From NCBI GenBank assembly GCA_951217055.1, contig OX578276.1:155757223-155821222 (forward strand): a stretch of 64,000 nt of DNA, written 5' to 3'. Below, piece by piece: positions 25,224 to 37,700 of the stretch; within the stretch, counting starts at the first letter, position 1; each line of letters opens with the position of its first letter. Made by a program: the position numbers and the translations under genes. Below the pieces are notes generated by a model. That model was not told the origin of the DNA and did no database searches. It saw only the letters and a list, made by a program, of their open reading frames with translations. The DNA comes from Gerris lacustris (taxonomy: Eukaryota > Arthropoda > Insecta > Hemiptera > Gerridae).

Positions 25224-25888
25224 CTGACCAAAAACCACTTGAGTGGTAAAAAAAACAACAAAAAGTTGTGAAATCAACTTTCTGTCCTGCCAAGTGATGT
25301 TGGCACTTTCTCCTGACCCAATACGGTCAACTTAAATACTTATCAGCTTCTTCTCCTTGGCGGTGTGCCTTGCCATTTCCTGAAACTGGAATTTTAATAT
25401 TCTTCGATCACTAATACAATTTCTTATTTCACCTTCACGTTTGCCACATGAGGTTTGTGTGGAAAGATAGTTTTTCACCTCATAGTCTTAGTTCTAGACA
25501 ACTAGAACTAATATATGTAGGCGCATATTGGAGAGGAGAGCCTTTTATCAGTGTTGTTGAAGGCTCTTCACGACGCCGCCACAATGACCATTGCTGTAAA
25601 TCTTTCCCATTAACAAAAAGCAAATAAAATAGAAGGATGACCCTTTCAAGGAATGACCCCATGCAACTACTACTTTCTTTGTAGAGGATGAGTGGAATAC
25701 AACCAGTTAACTTAGGGTAGTACTACAAGCACACCGCCAAGGAGAAGCTGATAAGTATCTAAGTTGACAGTGTTGGGTCAGGAGAAAGTGCCAACATCAC
25801 TTGGCGGGACAGAATGTTGATTTCACAACTTTTTTGGACCACAGGCTTGGCGGGGTGTATTTTTTACCACACAAGTGGTTTTGGTCAG
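25224..25888. mobile_element. Foldback element with about 150-bp arms
   Basis: The left arm (ctgaccaaaaaccacttg ... cttctccttggcggtgtg) and right arm (cacaccgccaaggagaag ... caagtggttttggtcag) are inverted copies around a unique centre. It abuts the pogo-like MITE at 25214. No coding capacity recognised. Confidence 0.85.
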
Positions 25889-26069
25889 ATTCCATGTCTT
25901 TTTGTACGGTTCCTAAGGAAGGATTCCACTTATCCGAATTTATAGCAATCAGGCTATATTGGGATCATTTTACAAACCCCGTTGTGGAGAGGTAACCTTC
26001 TCATGTTACCGCTGAAGCGAGTATGTTGTAGTCATTAGAGAGCTATAATATAGTAGAAATGGTTAGACG

Positions 26070-26102
26070 GGTAAGATGTACCACTTGTTGGTACATCTTA
26101 CC
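26070..26102. repeat. 13-bp perfect hairpin
   Basis: ggtaagatgtacc and ggtacatcttacc around 7 nt, at the tail of the SINE copy that follows. Confidence 0.8.
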
Positions 26103-26340
26103 AACCTAGCAATCAGGCTACATTGGGCCCATTTGACTAACCCCGTGGTAGAAAGTTGCAGCCACTTCCCACATCATACCTGTACAAGGTACCGCCGAAG
26201 CGGGTATGGTGTGGTTATTAGTGAGCTATTAAAATCAGAGCATCATGGCACGGGATCGAACCCACGACATTGATTCACCTCGATTCATTGATAGCTGGAC
26301 GGGGGGCCTTGAGCACCTCGGCGATGCTGGCTTCTTAGAG
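26090..26340 (-). mobile_element. tRNA-derived SINE (Ser/Leu-like head), copy 1
   Basis: On the minus strand: gccagcatcgccgaggtgct then caaggc (box A and long-armed tRNA start), gtgggttcgatcccgtgcc (strong box B and T-arm), then a body shared with 54190-54655. A third partial body lies at 25940-26040. Confidence 0.75.
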
Positions 26341-27119
26341 AGCGATATAAATCTGAGCGTCAAAGCGTGGAGAAAGAGAACTCCTCAGGCATTATGGGGT
26401 GCCGTCCTCGATTCATAGATATGAAAGGAAATGTCATCAAATAAATCAAAGGCATCTGATTGATACCTCAAATCACATGCCTGATGAAGGCATCTGATGC
26501 TTCTGTTAGTCTAAATTAGGGGCGGGAAAATGCAGCTCCCATTCAAAATGTATATCCTTTTTAGTTTTGAAAAGTTCGAAATCCCCACACAATAGAAAGA
26601 TAGATTTTTCAATCTCTAAAATGATACTGTTGAAAAATTAGCTGAGAAATTTGAGTTATTTGAGGTGAAAAGAGGATCAGGCATTGGAAATGCAGCAAAA
26701 ATCTACTTCTACAGTTGAGTTTTACTCGTGCCTCGTGCCACAATCAAAATATCCAGACAAAGGAAGCTGCTTGATGCAGTCTAATTGCATTTTTTGTTAC
26801 ATGTTGCTGTGAATCTTTGTACTCCACAATGAAGTTCGTCAAGTCAAGTATCCGTTCTCAGTTGACCAATCATCATCTCACAGTACTGCTACGGGCGTAT
26901 TTAACAAATTTTACTCAATGTTTCCTAGATTTGATCAAAGTACTTGGCTCAAAGTTTATTTTATTTTAATTATTATTATTTTATTTTTTTTTTTTAAATA
27001 ATTATTTACATTTTCTCTCTCTTAATTTTCTTTTCTTTTATTTTACTTTATGTAGCACTTAAGACTTGTGTGGAATATGCAAATATATTAATTATTAAAT
27101 ATATATACTATAGACAAAC
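26341..27119. other. No gene seen
   Basis: AT-rich, with no recognised element apart from T-rich tracts near 26960-27000. Confidence 0.4.
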
Positions 27120-27290
27120 CGGAATGCGGCTCTCATTCATGACGTAACTATGGGCCCGCTCGACCCCCAGTGGCAGGGGTCCCCCATTTCTAAACGCAAG
27201 AGGTGTTTTTTTTCTCATCAACTTTGTTTGGCGAGGGGCCCCCCAAAAGTTCTTGCTTGGGGCCCTCAATGCCCTAGCTGAGGAACGCAT
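27120..27290. repeat. Degenerate hAT-like MITE related to 54364-54565
   Basis: Shares cgtaactatgggcccgctcg and the paired gggccccccaaaagttcttg text with the intact copy at 54364. The ends are eroded. Confidence 0.5.
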
Positions 27291-27369
27291 GAGGTCAATA
27301 CCTCATGCGAGAGGTATTGACCTCAAGAGATCAATTATAATTGCACTGGTTATAAATATAATTGACGAG

Positions 27370-28300
27370 TGACTATTCGGCCTCCTTCTCACGGGGTGAC
27401 CATGGTCCCGCCACAAGGTCAGCAATTACTTTTAGCTATACGCTCCGGTCGCGGTCGCTCTTCTCTTCACTCGAGAACCACCGACGTCGCCACCAAGCCA
27501 GATAGTTTCTTGCCTTTAATCAAACCAGTTTCTTTTCTTTCATCTTTATTGTCGCTCTGTTTGGTGGAGCGACTTTGGTGGCCTCGTGTGAAAGTGGCTT
27601 TTTGGTGGCGCGTTTTGTGAAGAGTCTTAAGTTGGTAATTTTCAAGTGCTATAGAGGAAATAGTTGATGACAGGTGACAGGTGACAGGTGACAGGTGACA
27701 GGTGAACTCGAGAAAAGAAATATTAATGTTAAGCTTGCTATACTTTATATATTGTTGAGGGAGAAGATATTTGTGAAAACATGATATTAACAGGTGTCAG
27801 AGAGACCCTGGTGTAGCGCCTGTTAGCGCGCTTATCAGAGGTTATTAATGCAGATGAAATGAGACGAATCTTCTGGGTGTCGGTAAGAGTATTATGGTGA
27901 TCGGTCACTTGGTTTGTTGATTGAACTTGATACTCTGAGACTTAAGTTACTTTAAGTCTAAATGTTTTTATTTTGTTTTTGATTGTAGAGAGTTTGGAAG
28001 GGACAGGTGGTACTGGAGAGTGGAGGCTGTGTGCGTGGGTGGGAGAGAAGCGCAGGCCCAGATCGAAGCCTTGTCGGCCGGAGTGTAGCCTCCCCTGGTC
28101 CGGCCGAGCCTTATCAGTGCTATTTATACGGGACGAAGTGTCAGTCCGTCGTCTCCGACCCGCCGGCCAGGCCTCCTCCTTCCCACGGCAACTTGTACAA
28201 CGAACTCAACCATCCTCTACCCGCACGTGCTTTCATCTCTTCGCCGACTCCTCGTCGTCTTGTCCGACCGGAGAAATAAATCGAATTAATTCAACAAATA
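27370..28300 (+). promoter_or_regulatory. CpG-rich upstream/5' region of unc79
   Basis: GC and CpG content rises sharply against the surrounding AT-rich DNA, notably at 27440-27620 and 27990-28270. A TATTTATA at 28121 and TCAGTCC at 28141 look like core promoter parts, but the spacing to the possible start is about 22 bp, shorter than usual. Upstream exons and the real start site are not resolved. Confidence 0.4.
27669..27705. repeat. (GACAGGT)5 heptamer array
   Basis: Five exact copies, each containing CAGGTGA, which looks like a 5' splice site. It sits within the putative unc79 5' region. Confidence 0.9.
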
Positions 28301-28715
28301 TATATATATATATATAATAAAAATAAATAATTAATCGACGAAGTAAATCAATCGTTAGATTTAAAAAAATAAATAAATAAATTGATAATAAATAAATTAA
28401 TTAATTAATAATATAAAGTGAATCTCACTCAAGTGCTTTTAAATTGTTATTTTCAAGTCTAAAATATCCAAGTGAATAAGTGTCTTCTCCTGATATATTC
28501 AAATAATAAGTGGGAGTGTTTATAAGCGTGTTTTCTGTCGAGTGTGTGGGTTCGATCGGGCAGCAAGTGTTGTTTTCGAATCAGCTGATCGAACCGGCGT
28601 CGTGTTTGAGCGCCTTGCCGCTGTGAAGCGCTCCAAGTACTCGGGAGGGATCGAAGACGCCAGAGCCGTGGAAAATTTCGTTAAAGCCGTCGAAAGACTG
28701 GCCTGGCACGCCAAC

Positions 28716-28737
28716 ATGGGGACTAGAGCCGCCGCCT
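28716..28737 (+). CDS. unc79 coding exon 1
   Basis: ATG in strong context (AAC before, G after) encodes MGTRAAA plus the first base of Phe. The donor GTAAGT begins at 28738. The frame is open 58 codons further upstream but has no ATG there (only a GTG at 28542), so 28716 is taken as the start. The 5' UTR extends upstream. Confidence 0.9.
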
Positions 28738-31700
28738 GTAAGTCCACAAAACATAATATTCCTAAACATGAATCACCTCACCGCAAAACACTTACATACA
28801 GACAGATAAACATAACGTTTCACTCGGTAAACTCCATCTTCTAAGCGTTTCCGTGTCCTGTCCTCCCGTACAGACAGACGTCTTAACCTTTTACCTTTAA
28901 ATGTCAAAGGTCAAAATTGAAAATCACTAGTGAACAGCCCATTTTTTTGCCTTTGAAACATTCCCTAATTTAACCCAAAACATAATTTCATTCGACGAAA
29001 TCCATTATCATTTAATTATAATAGTAATTTAGTAACATATTTACATAATACACTGACAACCATATGTTTGAGTAAAATTTCATTACAATTAATTTGGTGA
29101 CCCTCCTTGACACAATTGAAGTAATATTAGAGGAAATAACAATTTAAAGTTTTGAATTTAATATTAATACAAAAATAATATTATTAGATCTATTAATTAT
29201 TTAATAGAAGTACTTCCTAAACATAATTACCTAATATGACTGAAAGGAAGAAATGCCTACATATTAATTATTAAAATTTTAACAAAATGCATAAAGAGAA
29301 ATATAAAGAAAAATAATAAGTACATAAACACCATATATACTATGTATATGATACATACTATGTATATAATACATACATAGCATAACATATGATATATTCA
29401 TTATCAGCTCACTCTGTCTCTGAAATATATATTTTTTACATTATAAACTGTTTTATACAATCTCTTTATTTGATGGTTGCTTAATTTATTAAGTAATCAC
29501 TCTTTTAAATTCTAATGAGAGAGTAATATTTAAAATTGATTACTTTTAATATCCAAAGGGCTTGAAAAGTACATTAAAACCAAAATATAGTCTACTTAAA
29601 CGAGATGAACTTAATTATATAAATGTACTGAATAGAAATACTTATAACAATTCATTTTCCATCAATTTCATTAATTAAATTATAATTAATTCATTTGTTC
29701 ACTGATGAGGAGCTTGAAAAAAAAAGTAATTTTTCATTATTTAATTATTAGATTCAGGATATTAAAGGATTTTTTCAGAAACTCGTAGCAATCTTTTTCT
29801 CATTTTCATATTTTCCTGGTTCAGTATTTTCCATTTGTTAGTTGTTTCGGGTTTTCCCCGATTAAATTTAATATTATTTAACATTTTGTCAAAATCACCT
29901 ATAAAAATAATTCCTTCCTGGCGGGGAATCGAACCCCACTTCTCGATCCCCATTTGCAATACATTGAAAAATATTTCTCAAATTTAATGAAAGCTATTAT
30001 ATATATGTAATAGCTTTCATTAAATTCGAGAAATATTTTTCAATGTATTGCAAATGGGGATCGAGAAGTGGGGTTCGATTCCCCGCCAGGAAGGAATTAT
30101 TTTTCATCATTTTATAATAATTATCTGCTACATTTTTTTATTTATATTCATATAATGTAAGTTTGAAAAATATAACTTAATAAAGAATTTATAACTTTAA
30201 TTAAATGCATTTTACTTGATTAAATAATTAATTAAAACATATGATTAAATCAAATATATAAAATTGGATTTTTGTTTTTTAGAAAATACTGTATTAATAA
30301 CAAATACAAAGTAGGTTATCATTTTCAAAAGTCTGAGGCATGGCTCGCCTCCTGCCGCAGGACTTGCCACATTATTACAAAAATAAGCTTCCTAAAAAAA
30401 AAAGAAATAAATAAATAAAAAATCATATTGGAAATTCTATAAAATTCATGTGACAGTATATTATAAATTTAACTTCATTAAAAAATAAAAATTGGTTGTA
30501 TGAGAAGTTTCACGTAAAAATAGTTTCGTTGCTATTGTGAACATGAAATTAATTAGAATATGTGGGGGGGGGGGAGACACGCAAAATTTTGATGTTGGCG
30601 TTAAAAATTAAACAGTAAAAAAAACACCACAAGTGTTCTATATTCTTGTTATCTACTCTTCAATACCTTTCATTTGATACCCCACATAAAATTTAAAAAA
30701 AAAAAGAAATCCGTAACAGGAATTATCCGCCATTTTGGATTCCCATTTAATCTGATCATTTTGCTATTCTTATTTTTTCTATGGCCCAGCAGACCGCACA
30801 TTATGCATATTTTTTTATATTTTTGATAACAGCAGAAATATAATTTTATTGGGGGACTGGGGGGGGGGGGGTGCAATCTTTTTTACTTAAAATAGCATTT
30901 TTTTTTAAATAGCACGGAAAATTAAACACTTTCCACAAGTGTTATATAATTTTTGTAATCTACTCTTCAATACCTTTCATTTGATACTCCACCTTAAATT
31001 TTTTTTAAAAAAATGTTATTTCACGTGACATGAATTATCCGCCATTTTGAATTTAAATGCTGATAATTTTGAGTTCACTATATTTTTCCTGTGTGCGAAT
31101 CAAAACTATCTTTATTGCTGCAAAGTTTCATGTTTTTATTTCTTTTGATTCAAAAGAGTTATTGGGACCGTATAGAGTGATAGACAGACCCAGGAACTAA
31201 ACTATATAAGGGTTTCTTTTTGGTTTTACCAACGAAACTCTAGAAACCAGAATTTATTCCATCATATCTCTTATAAGATGATAATTCAATTAATCTGAAA
31301 CTCATATGATCGAGCTCGATAAAATACGTATTAAAGGAATCTTAAAGAAATTAGATAAATTATATCTCCACAATTTCAAATGTGGTTTTTCAGGTTTGTT
31401 TACAGGAAGCTTTTCATATATTAAATTCCACTGAAACCATGATCAACTCATAAACCAAATTTTATGAATAATTCTTTTATATACGGACATGAACACGACA
31501 CGTGATTAATTTAATTAAAAAGTTTATTAAATATGTAACTTTATTTTTTTGCTTCATCTAAATGCTTTCTATACATATTTTATACTACGTATATGTGAGA
31601 AAGTAAATTTATAGTATTTTTATAGCAATCCTCAATATTAAAGATAAAGGTATTTTTACTTTTCCTCACTATATAGTAGGAAACGTATTGTTTTCATTTT

Positions 31701-34700
31701 ATATTTAGACTCAGAGAATGATTTTTCTGAAAAACTTTTTTAAAAAAAAGTAAATATTGTTATACTTAGCATAGTTAATTATATAATACGTTTTATGAAT
31801 CATTGATTAATTAAAATATAAATTATAAATAAAGTTGTTTTTTTAAAAATTTTTTTTTAGGGAAACTAAAAAAAAAAAATGGTAGGAATGAAGGAAAACC
31901 ATTTTGATTTAAAATTCGTTATTTATTATTATTATTTTGTTTTCTTTAGTTTATTGAGATGGAGTTTACTTACATAGAAAGAACATGGTTAAGGATTTCA
32001 TACTACATGTTACATTGCGATGCCTAAACATATAATGACATGCTCTCTCCCTGTTTGATCATACCGGTACATGTTTCATCACAACATAGTGACATGTTTT
32101 TCAATGTTGTTTGCCCCCCCCCCCCCCCCCCCCTTGTTTCCTTATCCTCAGTGAAACTCATCCTTCCTATCGATGTTGGTTGTGCCTCTGGCTGTTGGTC
32201 TTGTTTGTTTATTTATTTCTATGTTGTTGATTTTTATTAAAAAAAAAATATTTTGTTTTGGTTTGTGGTTTATTTGAATTTTTATTTGTTCATTACTTCA
32301 ATTAAATGTTGTTTTATTTTATCTTTTTTTTAAAAAAAGTTTGTATTTTGTGTTTGTTTGTGGTTTATTTCTTATTACATGTTTAAAAGTTTATTATTTT
32401 TTTGTTTTGTTTACCTATTCACCCTTTTGTGTTTTGTATGAGGGGAAAAAAATAAATTTAAAAATCTACCTCGAAACTACGAATTTGGATAATGCATAAG
32501 AAGTTCATTTTAATATACGATGTAAGTGTTACGTAAAATTAGAAATTAAAAAAAGCAAAAAAAAGCCTATCTTGAAATCGATTCAGGACTTAATCGAATA
32601 TATTATATTAATTTGGTAATGCTTGGAAAGTTTTAAAGTCGGAATAAAGCATTTAAGTATCAATGGGTCGAACTACAGCTTTTATGCTGGTTAACAGGCG
32701 AACGCTTTCGAACTTAAAATTATTTTTCTCGATTTTAAGTATTAAAATACACAAAACACCTTTATAGTGGATACAGATAACAATTTGGATAATATTTTAT
32801 AGCATTTATAGATTTAATTGTAACCTATGTTTAATTTAGAGGACATTTATAAATTGGACGTTTTGCTTCCCTTGCTAAAAATCATGATACTCTTTCAACA
32901 AAATATCATTACCAATACAATTTCAGCAAAATTTTAAATTGTAAAATATCCGCTCGCTTCTCTTATTAACCATAGCGATACAATTTCAGCAAAATTTTAA
33001 ATTGTAAAAGATATTTGATAAACTAACACTGCTAATTATCTTAATACTTTTGACATTTTCATGTTTAGGCTGTGCTACATAACTCGAAAAGCGTTACTAA
33101 AAAACGTTACCCGGTGTATCAAGGAGTTAGAAAGGTATAGGAGGTGTGCACAGTATGTCTCCAGCTGTTGGGCCTCCCTCCACCGAACGTCAAAAAGAAA
33201 GTCGAAAAGATTTATACTTGTGACAGGGAGTTAGGAAAGTGCAGGAGGTTGCCATCAACTCTCTGCCTAACTAGTATGAAGGCATATTAACAATTCGTAG
33301 AAGGCGGGCCGGCGGCGCCTTTGAATTCAGTCGTTTGTAATCAAGCTGCGGCAGTGCCGGTGCAGAGATATGAATAAAAATTATCTTCCATCTACTTTTA
33401 TCAATTACTTGAATAAATTACCGATTTTATTTCATTGTATGTCGGTAGTTTACACAGAGCGAAAACATGAAAATGTCTCACTGTCTTGCGGACTCATATG
33501 CAAGAACTATTTTTTTAATGAAATATTTAATTTTAAATTACATGAATATATTTCGCTAACTCTGCTAAACATTGTGGTACAATATCAACAAAATTTTACA
33601 TTGAAAAAGATATTTGTTTCGCTGATTATAGTAATAATATTCCAACAAAATGTGTAATTTTAAATAATCAATGTTTCGCTAACTCTACTAAAAATCGTGG
33701 TACTATTTTAACAAAATATTTCATTGCAATGAAATTTCTTATGCTTGTCCTGTTATATATTGTAGTACTATTTCAACAAAATATTTTTCATTGTAATAGA
33801 TCAAAGTTTCACCTCAACCAAACAAAAATCATGGCGACACTATTTCAAGCAGCAAAATATTTATTTGTTAAAGGCGGACGATTCTTTCCTCCTAAACACC
33901 GTCAAACTGTGTTATCAACTTTATTTTATTCCCATAATTTTCTCCGGAATATCCTTCCGATTCTCTTACGTGATAATATTACCTTAATACTATTAATTAT
34001 TATATTAAGCCGTTGCGTCCTCTGGTTAAAAATACTATAAAGAAAACACTTTTCATCAATATAAATTCTTTGGAAGCTCAATATTCCTCTTCCTCTTCTA
34101 AACATTTAAAGTCTATTTCAACATTATAATTAATAATAAAAATAATAAATTGTAAAATTCCATTACTTCCATTAATCTTATCCATATGGGGGACTCACAC
34201 TCACACCGTCAATATTATTGAACATATACATTTTTACCAATATATTGAACGTCTTAGCGGTATATTAAAACAATTTTGTTGAAACCCTTGTTTATTTATT
34301 TATAATTTTTGACAGTTTCTTCATATTAATTGGGTTTGTTTTGAATTTTAAAGGTTTCACAATTTTATTTTTGTTGGCGAAAGAACCCATTAGAAACTAT
34401 TCTTTTGCACCCCATAATTAAGAACTCTTGTCTCCTTTATTGTAACAAGTGGCGCCCAACGTGGGGCGCCACGTTGACAAAGATAAAACTGTTTCAATCC
34501 TTAAATTAAAAACAATCCTAAATTTATATGAAATAACATGCCTATAAGGACGGTAAAAACTCGAGATTAAACAAGACTAGACTATGTAACTATGAAGTAC
34601 CTTCTGCAACGGCCTAGTTCCCTGCTAGCAGTGGAACTCTTTTCGACTTTCTTTGGCCCTACGAAGCTCGGTAGGGGAAGGCACTACAGCTGGAGACTGG

Positions 34701-37700
34701 ATTACAGACCTCTTATACCTTTCTAACTCCCTGTTATACTTTTCTGAGTTTTTAAGGTAAAAGTAACGTAACGTTTTTGAGTTATGTTCCATAGCCTAAA
34801 CATGAAAAAATGTCAAAAACTGTCAAAAATATAAATAAATAAACAAGTATTTTTACAAATATTGATGGTGTGAGGCACTAAGAGATGATGTTTGTGTGTT
34901 TATTTTAGCTAAAGCATGTCTGTAGGTAGATAAAATAAAAAACAATCGAGAAAAATAAACAAAAACAAAGTCGCCAGCATATTAATAAAAACATTTCCCG
35001 AACATCCATGTTAATTTTTGTTGATCTATATGGTTAATAAACATATTTATACATTATTAAATTATTAAGCATTCCGACTTTAAAACTGAACTGACCCTGT
35101 AGTAGATTAGACCCTATCATCTGATTATGAATCCAGTTTGATATCATGCTCGTATAAATGTTGTTTCTATTTTTTTTATATGAAAGCTTGATGTATGATA
35201 CTTGTGTCTTTGTATTTTGTAGCTTATTTTTACATTTGTATATATTATATCTATACTTTGTATTTATCAGTGGAATTAGTTATTTAGTTATTACTTGATT
35301 TTAATGTTTTTAAAGGTATACATAACTAAATAGTCTGCCAATTAGTGTGGTGGCACATAGTTTTCTTCGTCCTATTATTGGACGAATGATTACGTGGAAA
35401 TTAAAAGTGTTGTAGAGTGGTCTGGTTTCGATTCCCAGTGGAGTCATACTTATTTGTATTCGATAATAAATGTAAGCAGACAAATGAAATATGTATGAGA
35501 CTTTGAAGGCAACTTTTGACAAACCATCACAATTCCTTTCAAGTCAGAGGAGTGCTTCTGCTTCTATAGATATAAGTGTAAATAAAGAAATGTTTTTGCG
35601 AAAGCAGGAGAGGATGGGCGCAGAAAGTGATGATTAAAACAGTAAAGGTGTTGTTTGGAATAAAAGTCCGTTGCTAATTTCTTTTTATTTTATTTTATTT
35701 CACAAAGCTTTCTCCCAGGGAACCTGAGCTTCATCATTGTTTCGAATGGTAGAATATTATAAATTTAGAGAAATTAGTCAAATGAAAAAAGCAATTAAGA
35801 AATCTATATATATAAAATTAAAGTTTTGTCTGTACATTGGTCAGAATTGAATTTTTTTGGATACTTTTTCATTTTATACATTCCAAAAACCGAATCCGGC
35901 CTTAACTTTTTTCGTGTATGTATGTGTGTCTGTCGCCCCAGTCATACTTTATAGGTGCAAAACTGGCTAAATGAAATCGATAATTTTTTTTTCAGGGGTG
36001 AGCGCAAACATGTTGCGCAATTTGTAGGCTTGCTTTAATCTAAAAATATTGAGTAGAACCAAAGTTATTACAATTTTATAAAAAAAAAAGTATATAACAA
36101 ATAACCTAAAAAAGTTGGTTGACCCACCGTAACCAAATTCCACAGACTCGCTAATCAAAATGTTTGGGCACTTCTAGACCACCTAGAGACTCGCGGTTTT
36201 TTGCGTTTGGAAATTGGCCCAAACCGACTGGAAAAAACCGAAAAAAATCAATAAAATACGGGATAGGATGCGAGGAAGCTATGTGCCACACTAATTGGCA
36301 GGCTATTTTACTAATATGTTGATTATTACATATTATTATATAAGGAGAATTAAGAATATGGGGCCACGTCACCACGTAATACTGAATACTGAGCGGTTGT
36401 GTAGATTTTACATCCTTTTTACTTTTCCTCACCTTCTCCGAAGGTTATATAGGAAAAGTATTGTTTTCACCCATAAATCCGAAACCGAGATTTTAACGGA
36501 ATTTTCCGTTTTGGGTGTTTTTAAGACGATTTCAGTGGTTTTTAGCTGGACGACAGTCTGTCTGTGTATCCCTCTGTCACGATAAACTTTTTGATCAATT
36601 TGAACTGTACAGTTGTATTCACTCCAAGATAAATTCATATTATTTTGATTCATAAACCCAATACAATGCGCAACACCTTGAGCTCCAGAAAAGGATGCCC
36701 CGACAATTATAAGGAGGGGCGCATAGCCCCCCCCCCCCCCCTAATATTGATTAGTCAAGTCGTTGGTAAGTGGGGCTGACGAGCGAAGCAAGCAGCTGTA
36801 GTGCCTCTTATTTAATAATTTAGGGTGCGTTCGGAATTACTAACCTGTCGACAGCGGTTTGTTATTGGTTAGTTATGGCAGTTGGTCATTTAGTTACATT
36901 GGTTCATGGGAAAACATTATTTCATGGCGGCATGAAATAATTTTGTTTCCGAACAGGCCCAGTTCAAGGCAGAGGTCGACTGAAAAGGTTATAAACAAAG
37001 AGAGGTTATAAATTGGCTGTTGTTTGGTGTGATATAGAAGTGAAACTATAGCAGCCGCTCCCCTATAGATCAAATCTGTTTATAGCCGTTATCCCCTTCC
37101 TATTTCCTTCTACTGAAAACTCTGATTACATTTGTATAAATGTGATTTTCAGCCGCATCTTCCTCCTAAAATATGGTGCCGCACTATGAGAGTTATCTTT
37201 TATTTTGTTACCCACCTACATTGGTAAAAATAAAATGTTGAAAAGTAGGATCAGTAACGAAGTAAATAACTATTAGGACTTTAGGACAAAGAAATATTTA
37301 GTCTAATATAATAAATAAGGGACAAAGGAATCAAACTTTTCATCTTTCAGTTCGCTACATTCTGATAATAAGTCACAAAATTAAACTCACTGTAAAAATT
37401 CATCTTAATTTCAAAATAAAAAAGTAAAAGAATACCGATAAAGGTCTATGTTTCACAAAAATAAGATTTAAAAAAAAAATAATAACAAAAAAACCGATGC
37501 AACAAGTGACATAACACTTTTAAACTTTTAAAATTACAATGAAATTTCGCTATAGAAGGTAACATTATGTAAACTAACCGCACCAAAGTATTCTGGCTTT
37601 GGTCGAAGCGGTCACAACCGCTCCTGCCGACCGCTAAATCAACCGAAGGTCCGAAAGTTAAAGCCTTGGGAGCATTGGTCTGTGCGCATGCCCAGACTGA

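Noticed and set aside
28007..28317. Open frames of 90-114 residues in the CpG-rich region
   Set aside because: GC-rich DNA gives long open frames by chance; no conserved peptide recognised and the unc79 frame begins later.
33370..34040. Two frames of about 100 residues between inverted-repeat arms
   Set aside because: Very AT-rich Ile/Leu/Phe composition over degenerate repeats; no domain recognised.
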